Notes under the pieces: generated by a model
What the model saw: only the letters and a program-made list of their open reading frames with translations
Told to the model about the DNA's origin: nothing
Database searches by the model: none
From: DATKUC01 sp964577375
GTDB taxonomy: Bacteria; Spirochaetota; Spirochaetia; DSM-27196; DATKUC01
Reading direction: 5' to 3'
Assembly: GCA_964577375.1 (NCBI GenBank)
Contig: CAZNYW010000100.1
Span: 1 to 11,008, forward strand
Length of the DNA stretch: 11,008 nt
Position numbers and translations under genes: made by a program
Shown here: one piece after another, positions 6,224 to 11,008 of the stretch
Position numbering within the stretch: the first letter of the stretch is position 1
How the letters are laid out: each line of letters starts with the position of its first letter

Positions 6224-6988
6224 ATGAAGCGGCAGGTAAGCGACGCGGTTCAGAAAGTTGCGCAGGCACTGGAAACCTGGGACGGAATCGACACCATCAC
6301 TCTCATGGAGGGTGAAGAGGATGTCTATGCCCCCTACTTCTTTCTCAGCGTCGACGCCTATTATCGCGGATCGCTTCTCGACATCGACAGGCGGCGGGAG
6401 CTTTTCCAGTTCGGCGCAGCCTTCGAAAGCTCCATTGCCAACCGGAAGGACCGGTTCCTCATCGGTGATCTGCCGGTTCGCGTCGAGTACAAGGACATCG
6501 GCCGCTTCGAGGACATCATCCGCGGAGACTCGATCACAAGCGGCGCCTTTCGCGACAGCGGGACCTATATGTTCTTCCGGCTCCAGAATTGCCGCGTCAT
6601 CTTTTCGCGCTCGGATTGGATTCAGCAGATCCGGGAGGATGTGAAGCAGTTGCGCGACGAGTTCTGGGAGGGATTGCGCGCGTCGGTACAATCGAGGATG
6701 GAGCACTTCGTGAGCGATCTCGGGGCGGCCGTGCTTCAGAATGACGATCTGTTCTACCTTGTATCCGCGGCCGGCTTCATCCGCAGCCTGACGAGCGTTC
6801 TTTTCGCCCTGAACCGGCAGTTCGAGCCATCGGCACGTTTCCTCGCCGAACAGACGCTGAGGCTTCCGGTGCTGCCGGAATCGTTCCGCGGCCGCTTCGA
6901 TTCGTTCCTCCGCCGTGACAGCGAAATCACCCGCGCCAAGAAGTTCGAAATCGCGGAGCTCCTCGCCCGCAGTGTCCTGAACCTGTAG
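6224..6988 (+). CDS. Nucleotidyltransferase-like protein with helical C-domain (DUF4037-like)
   Basis: A 254-residue soluble protein; I favour ATG 6224 over an in-frame GTG at 6206 that lies within the predicted promoter. The N-terminal half (25-100) reads like a divergent nucleotidyltransferase fold: YFFLSVDAYYRGSL (38-51), then FESSIANRKDRFLIGDL (67-83) and PVRVEYKD (84-91), alternating strands with conserved-looking acidic and basic residues. The C-terminal half (about 140-254) is all-helical with FALNRQFEPSARFL (194-207) and LRLPVLP (212-218), resembling the helical domain of DUF4037 and kanamycin-nucleotidyltransferase-like proteins. The canonical G-S...DxD metal site is not clear, so substrate and activity are unknown. 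The family assignment is from memory of sequence patterns and is tentative. The lipoprotein gene follows after 3 bases, so the two probably share one mRNA. Confidence 0.75.
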   Translation: MKRQVSDAVQKVAQALETWDGIDTITLMEGEEDVYAPYFFLSVDAYYRGSLLDIDRRRELFQFGAAFESSIANRKDRFLIGDLPVRVEYKDIGRFEDIIRGDSITSGAFRDSGTYMFFRLQNCRVIFSRSDWIQQIREDVKQLRDEFWEGLRASVQSRMEHFVSDLGAAVLQNDDLFYLVSAAGFIRSLTSVLFALNRQFEPSARFLAEQTLRLPVLPESFRGRFDSFLRRDSEITRAKKFEIAELLARSVLNL

Positions 6989-6991
6989 CCC

Positions 6992-8803
6992 ATGAAATCA
7001 CTCTTCGGAATCGGCCTCGTCCTTCTCACGCTGCTTCTCGGCGGTTGCGCCGCGAAGGTACAGAGTTTCGCCTTCACGCTTCCGAACAGACACACGTTGA
7101 CTCTCAGCGAGAAGCCGCGGCTACCGAAGGAGAGGCGGGACCTCTTTGCCCCCGGATCTGGAAAGGGGCCGGTGTACACCCTCGGTTCCGCCTATACAGT
7201 GTCCGCAAAGGGGCAGGGGTTCTACCTCCGCTACCGGGGAAACTATCCCGGCGCGGCGGTCATGGTCCTCGACGCGCACGGAGACCCACTCCGACGCGCA
7301 GCTCTTCCCATGCAGCCCGGATTCTCGTCACTGACGGTCCACGTTCCCCTGGCCGATGGAACGGTCATCGGTGGCTTTCAGCTGATCTCGACGTCCGGCG
7401 TCTCCGCAGCCGACAGCTCCGAGGCCGCCGCTACAGGGCTGCGAATCATCGGCGCCGGCATCGACGACGTCGGACCGGCGTTCCGGTCCGAGCAAGGCAT
7501 CGGCGTAGCGACGGAGACGGGCGGAGGCGGAGCTTCAGCCGCTCTGTCCGTGGAGCTGCAATCGGGGGTAAGGCTTTCGAGGGACGGAAAGCGGATAGGG
7601 CTGGAATTCGATCAGACGGCGCTTGAGCGAACCGGCGTTGCCCTCGACCGCGTCGCCCTCGTGCTTCGGTACCGCTACACTCAGGCCGATGGTTCCGGGC
7701 CCGGCTACGGGCGGGCAGAGGTAAGACTCACGGCCGGAAACGGGCAGCGGCAGAAATCCTACCTTCTCATGCTGCGTCCCGGGGAGCACGAGGAGTTCTT
7801 CTATGCATCTGTTCTCGGTTTTGCGCCCGCGTCGGTAACGGTTCAGCCGGAATCGGCAGGGCTTGCCATACTTCGAGCGGAGCTTCTGGCCGGGCCTGCT
7901 CCGGGTAGCGCAAATGCGGCCGTGACCGCCGGAACAGAGATGAGCGTCCCGTCCCCTGTTCCTGCCGACATCGGAACCATCCTCCACTATCCGCAGAAGC
8001 TGTGGCGGCAGCCGGACTTTGAGCTGTTTGCCTGGAACCTTTTCCCTCAGGTGCTGATCATGGATACCCGCTCCTATGCGGTGCAGGCGGCCTTCTTCCG
8101 CAGGCTCTCCTTTTTCGAGGAAAAGCGCGGCTATCGCGGCACAGTGCTCAGTGACCGTGAGCTCGACGGAATGCACGGCTGGAACGGACACAACTACAAC
8201 GGCGACGGGCTCGCACCCTTCTTCAACGATGCCAGGAAGCGCGACATACGGCTCACGCCTCAGGAAGAGCTTCTCCGGCGGATCGCGCTTGCCTACGGGC
8301 TCATCAAGCAGGGTGTCGACGGCTACCTGCCGGGAGAAGGGGGGATCCTGTCGGTCTCTGAAGAGTCGGCGAAGACTGACGGACTTCTGTCTCATCTCCT
8401 CATCCACGAGTCGTTGCACGGTGCCTACTATATGACTCCGAAGTACCGCGACGCAGTGCATGCCTACTGGAACGGGATGACCGATGACGAGCGTTCCTTC
8501 TGGAAGCTGCTTTTCGGCTATCTCTCCTACGATCCCACCTTTTCCTATCTGGTTGTCAATGAGTTCCAGGCCTATCTGCTGCAGCAGCCGCTGTCAGACG
8601 TCAGCTGGTACTTCCGCACGCTCCAGGTGTCGCGGCTGGAAGCGGCCTATCCCGCACGGAAGGCCGAGATCGAGCAGTTTCTCGCCCGCTATCCAGATAC
8701 CTTCCGGCGCGCCGCCTCTGCAGTCGGCGCAGCGCTTACCCGCTATACCGGCCTTCTGCCGGGTGACACGCGCGATCTGCTGCCGGCGGACACGGGAAAA
8801 TAG
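6992..8803 (+). CDS. Lipoprotein with HExxH metallopeptidase-like domain
   Basis: A 603-residue exported lipoprotein. Residues 1-18 are a lipoprotein signal peptide (MKS, a hydrophobic core, then LLGG), with the lipidated cysteine C19 in a good lipobox. Residues about 55-300 are strand-rich with two probable beta-sandwich segments (60-160 and 185-300), which could bind a ligand or envelope polymer. Residues 325-540 form a distinct domain with WNGHNYNGDG (397-406). It carries the zinc-binding signature HESLH (472-476), and VVNEFQAYLL places E524 as a plausible third ligand, like the NE glutamate of gluzincin-type peptidases. I do not know a named family. Processing or binding of an envelope component is inference. 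There is no strong Shine-Dalgarno site; the ATG lies 3 bases after the preceding stop, suggesting translational coupling. Downstream of its TAG there is only a weak hairpin without a T-run. Confidence 0.85.
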   Translation: MKSLFGIGLVLLTLLLGGCAAKVQSFAFTLPNRHTLTLSEKPRLPKERRDLFAPGSGKGPVYTLGSAYTVSAKGQGFYLRYRGNYPGAAVMVLDAHGDPLRRAALPMQPGFSSLTVHVPLADGTVIGGFQLISTSGVSAADSSEAAATGLRIIGAGIDDVGPAFRSEQGIGVATETGGGGASAALSVELQSGVRLSRDGKRIGLEFDQTALERTGVALDRVALVLRYRYTQADGSGPGYGRAEVRLTAGNGQRQKSYLLMLRPGEHEEFFYASVLGFAPASVTVQPESAGLAILRAELLAGPAPGSANAAVTAGTEMSVPSPVPADIGTILHYPQKLWRQPDFELFAWNLFPQVLIMDTRSYAVQAAFFRRLSFFEEKRGYRGTVLSDRELDGMHGWNGHNYNGDGLAPFFNDARKRDIRLTPQEELLRRIALAYGLIKQGVDGYLPGEGGILSVSEESAKTDGLLSHLLIHESLHGAYYMTPKYRDAVHAYWNGMTDDERSFWKLLFGYLSYDPTFSYLVVNEFQAYLLQQPLSDVSWYFRTLQVSRLEAAYPARKAEIEQFLARYPDTFRRAASAVGAALTRYTGLLPGDTRDLLPADTGK

Positions 8804-8880
8804 CACACCGATTCGCCCCGGACAGAGCAAGCGGTGCAGCCGCCGCACGGTTCGCGGGGATCATACCTGACATTCACGCC

Positions 8881-8926
8881 AATTTTTCAAAAAAAACTTT
8901 ACATACGCTACATATATAGGTAGAAT
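8881..8926 (+). promoter_or_regulatory. Strong predicted nrdJ promoter with UP-like A/T tract
   Basis: TTTACA (8898-8903) and TAGAAT (8921-8926) are 17 bases apart, each one or two changes from consensus. Directly upstream, 8881-8897 is a T-run followed by an eight-base A-run, resembling an UP element contacted by the RNA polymerase alpha subunit. The spacer holds CATATATAGG. The predicted transcript start near 8933 gives a leader of about 35 bases. The AT-richness stands out sharply against the surrounding GC-rich sequence. Confidence 0.7.
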
Positions 8927-8955
8927 GACCGAGGATTTAAGTAACAACGCTATAT
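8905..8955 (+). repeat. Direct repeat ACGCTAYAT, possible regulator sites
   Basis: ACGCTACAT (8905-8913) and ACGCTATAT (8947-8955) match at 8 of 9 positions and start 42 bases apart, close to four helical turns. The first is in the promoter spacer, the second just downstream of the predicted transcript start. Each overlaps a 16-base stretch (8907-8922 and 8947-8962) with a partial match to the remembered NrdR-box consensus ACACWATATMTWGTGT. NrdR binding is only a suggestion. Confidence 0.3.
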
Positions 8956-8962
8956 GGGAGGG
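8956..8962 (+). promoter_or_regulatory. Ribosome binding site of nrdJ
   Basis: GGGAGGG lies 5 bases before ATG 8968 and is the strongest Shine-Dalgarno sequence in the window. It fixes the nrdJ start and argues against the overlapping ATG at 8925 in another frame, which sits on the -10 element. Confidence 0.75.
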
Positions 8963-8967
8963 ATTTG

Positions 8968-11008
8968 ATGAGGATCAACCGGAGGTTCACACGCAAGGGA
9001 AAGAACCCATACGAAGGCATAAAATTCGTTACGCGACAGTCGGAAATTCGGAATCCCGACGGCAAGTTGATCTTTCATCAGGACAACGTCATTGTTCCCG
9101 AGCACTGGTCCCAGATAGCAACAGATATTCTCGCCCAGAAGTACTTCCGCAAGGCCGGCGTCCCGAAGGACGGCGGCGAGCACGACGCCCGGCAGGTCTT
9201 TCATCGTCTCGCGCACACCTGGCGGCTGTGGGGTGAGCGCGCCAGCTATTTCGATACTGAGGACGATGCCCAGGCGTTCTATGACGAGACTGTCTACATG
9301 CTCGCCCGGCAGATGGCAGCACCGAACTCACCGCAGTGGTTCAACACCGGCCTGCACGCCGTGTACGGTATAACCGGTCCCGCTCAGGGCCACTACTTCG
9401 TGAATCCCCAGACCGGGAAGCTCGAAAAATCCACCAATGCCTACGAGAGACCGCAGCCGCACGCATGCTTCATCCTGAGCATCGAAGATGACCTGGTGAA
9501 CGAGGGCGGCATCATCGATCTGGTTGCGCGTGAGGCCCGCCTTTTCAAGTACGGTTCCGGAACCGGCAGCAATTTCTCCCATATCCGCGGACTGAACGAG
9601 CCGCTCTCCGGAGGCGGCGTTTCGAGCGGCCTTCTTTCGTTTCTCAAAATCGGCGACCGTTCGGCCGCCGGCATCAAGAGCGGCGGTACCACCCGGCGGG
9701 CGGCGAAGATGGTCACCCTCGATGCGGATCATCCGGACATCGAACAGTATGTGAACTGGAAGGTGAACGAGGAATACAAGGTAGCCTCGATGACCGCCGG
9801 AAGCCGCGTTCTCAATCGGCAGGCCAAGCAAATTCTCACTGCCATCGAGAGCTACAGCGGCGCCGAGGAAGAGCGCACCAACCCGGAAGCAAATCCCGCG
9901 CTTCGCGAGGCGATTGAAGACTCAATCTACAACGAGATGCCGGCGCCTTTTCTCTATCAGCTTCTGCAGCTCGCGCGGCAGGGTGAAGTCTCGCCCGAGC
10001 TGACCCAGTTCACCACCGAATGGGATGACGAAGCTTATGTTACCGTGAGCGGCCAGTCGTCCAACAACTCGGTTCGCCTCGCCAAGGAGTTCATGCAGGC
10101 GGTGCTGGATGACGGCGAATGGGAGCTCACCGCGCGGACCGACGGAAGCTTCTGGAAGAAGATAAAGGCGCGCAAACTCTGGGACATGATCGCCCGAAGC
10201 GCATGGAGCTGCGCAGACCCGGGGATTCAGTACCATTCCACCATCAACGAATGGCACACCTGTCCCGCAGACGGCGATATTCGTGCGTCGAATCCCTGCT
10301 CCGAGTACATGTTCCTCGACGATACCGCCTGCAACCTGGCCTCACTCAATCTTCTTGCATTTTACGACAGGGAGAAGGCCGCTTTCCGCATGGAAGACTA
10401 CCTGCATGCTATAGACCTGTGGACGCTCATTCTTGAAATTTCGGTCGTGATGGCGCAGTTTCCGAGCAAGGCCGTGGCGCAGCGCAGCTTCGACTATCGT
10501 ACGCTCGGCCTCGGTTACGCGAACCTCGGCACGCTGCTGATGGTGATGGGAATTCCCTACGATTCGGACGAGGGGCGTGCGATAGCGGGGGCGCTTTCGG
10601 CGGTGCTTACCGGTGAGGGATATGTCATGTCGGCGCGGATTGCCGAGCAGGTTGGTCCTTTTGCGCGCTTCCAGGCAAATCGAGAGCACATGCTTCGTGT
10701 GGTACGCAACCATCGCCGCGCCGCGTACAATGCGCCCGAGAATGACTACGAAGGTCTCAGCGTGACGCCCGTCGGGATCGATCCTGCGCACTGTCCCGAG
10801 GATCTTCTTTCCGCGGCCCGGAGTGCCTGGGACAGCGCGGTCGAGCTTGGCGAAAAGCACGGTTTCAGGAATGCTCAGGTAACCGCGATTGCGCCGACCG
10901 GAACCATCGGCCTGGTGATGGACTGTGATACCACAGGCATCGAGCCAGATTTCGCGCTGGTGAAATTCAAGAAGCTCGCCGGCGGCGGCTATTTCAAGAT
11001 CATCAACC
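8968..11008 (+). CDS. nrdJ: Adenosylcobalamin-dependent (class II) ribonucleotide reductase, 3' end missing
   Basis: 680 residues are present and the frame is open to the window edge, so the gene continues to the right. The enzyme makes deoxyribonucleotides using a B12-generated thiyl radical and needs no oxygen. Landmarks: NSPQWFNTG (120-128); redox cysteine C167 in HACFILSI; YGSGTGSN (195-202); the active-site loop NPCSE with N442, radical cysteine C444 and E446; the second redox cysteine C455 in ACNLASLN, 11 residues after C444 as in characterised class II enzymes; and APTGTIG (642-648) followed by TGIEPDF. The region between 280 and 380 is a helical insertion (ESYSGAEEE onward) like that of the long NrdJ type, which usually totals about 1,200 residues, so a large C-terminal part should lie outside. 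The start is set by GGGAGGG at 8956. It is transcribed alone from its own promoter. Confidence 0.96.
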   Translation, partial: MRINRRFTRKGKNPYEGIKFVTRQSEIRNPDGKLIFHQDNVIVPEHWSQIATDILAQKYFRKAGVPKDGGEHDARQVFHRLAHTWRLWGERASYFDTEDDAQAFYDETVYMLARQMAAPNSPQWFNTGLHAVYGITGPAQGHYFVNPQTGKLEKSTNAYERPQPHACFILSIEDDLVNEGGIIDLVAREARLFKYGSGTGSNFSHIRGLNEPLSGGGVSSGLLSFLKIGDRSAAGIKSGGTTRRAAKMVTLDADHPDIEQYVNWKVNEEYKVASMTAGSRVLNRQAKQILTAIESYSGAEEERTNPEANPALREAIEDSIYNEMPAPFLYQLLQLARQGEVSPELTQFTTEWDDEAYVTVSGQSSNNSVRLAKEFMQAVLDDGEWELTARTDGSFWKKIKARKLWDMIARSAWSCADPGIQYHSTINEWHTCPADGDIRASNPCSEYMFLDDTACNLASLNLLAFYDREKAAFRMEDYLHAIDLWTLILEISVVMAQFPSKAVAQRSFDYRTLGLGYANLGTLLMVMGIPYDSDEGRAIAGALSAVLTGEGYVMSARIAEQVGPFARFQANREHMLRVVRNHRRAAYNAPENDYEGLSVTPVGIDPAHCPEDLLSAARSAWDSAVELGEKHGFRNAQVTAIAPTGTIGLVMDCDTTGIEPDFALVKFKKLAGGGYFKIIN

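Noticed and set aside
8816..8859. Possible terminator after the lipoprotein gene (CCCCG/CGGGG enclosing GTGC/GCAC)
   Set aside because: The outer stem spans a long, poorly paired interior and no T-run follows; the nearest T-run is more than 20 bases away. It is too weak to call a Rho-independent terminator.
8927..8967. Cobalamin riboswitch before the B12-dependent reductase
   Set aside because: The predicted leader is only about 35 bases, far too short for a cobalamin riboswitch, and I see no B12-box-like sequence between 8804 and 8967.
8925..9236. Plus-strand open frame starting at ATG 8925
   Set aside because: Its start lies in the predicted -10 element and it overlaps nrdJ in another frame; nrdJ has a strong ribosome binding site and unmistakable motifs.

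Overview
This is a GC-rich (roughly 60% by eye) bacterial chromosomal window with tightly packed housekeeping genes. I see no insertion sequence, CRISPR array or phage gene. The set of genes (pyrK-pyrD, queG, a long adenosylcobalamin-dependent ribonucleotide reductase, a lipoprotein, a diguanylate cyclase with receivers) would fit a free-living anaerobic or facultative bacterium. A high-GC spirochaete is my best guess from the general look of the proteins, but no marker here proves it.

Left part (1-2009): the 5' part of a tRNA-Pro(UGG) on the minus strand is cut by the window edge. Then come two plus-strand genes, nth (endonuclease III) and queG (epoxyqueuosine reductase), joined by a 4-base overlap. 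queG ends tail-to-tail with pyrD, and the two stop codons overlap by 4 bases.

Middle (2006-5563): pyrK and pyrD on the minus strand form a two-gene operon with a 16-base overlap, encoding the NAD-linked class 1B dihydroorotate dehydrogenase of pyrimidine synthesis. A divergent intergenic region of about 160 bases separates pyrK from a plus-strand signalling gene. Its product reads HPt, degenerate receiver, intact receiver, GGDEF: a phosphorelay-controlled c-di-GMP synthase.

Right-middle (5570-8803): a minus-strand gene encodes a small protein with faint resemblance to 2H phosphoesterases. It diverges from a plus-strand pair: a nucleotidyltransferase-like protein (DUF4037-like) and, 3 bases later, a large lipoprotein carrying an HExxH...NE metallopeptidase signature that I cannot place in a named family. 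The two divergent genes and pyrK each have a -10-like hexamer only 6-8 bases before the start codon, which suggests leaderless transcripts.

Right end (8804-11008): an AT-rich island with an unusually good promoter (A/T tract, TTTACA, 17-base spacer, TAGAAT) and a strong ribosome binding site precedes nrdJ, the B12-dependent class II ribonucleotide reductase, which runs off the window. The most novel-looking items are the lipoprotein metallopeptidase with its nucleotidyltransferase-like partner, the four-domain c-di-GMP synthase, and the candidate leaderless starts.
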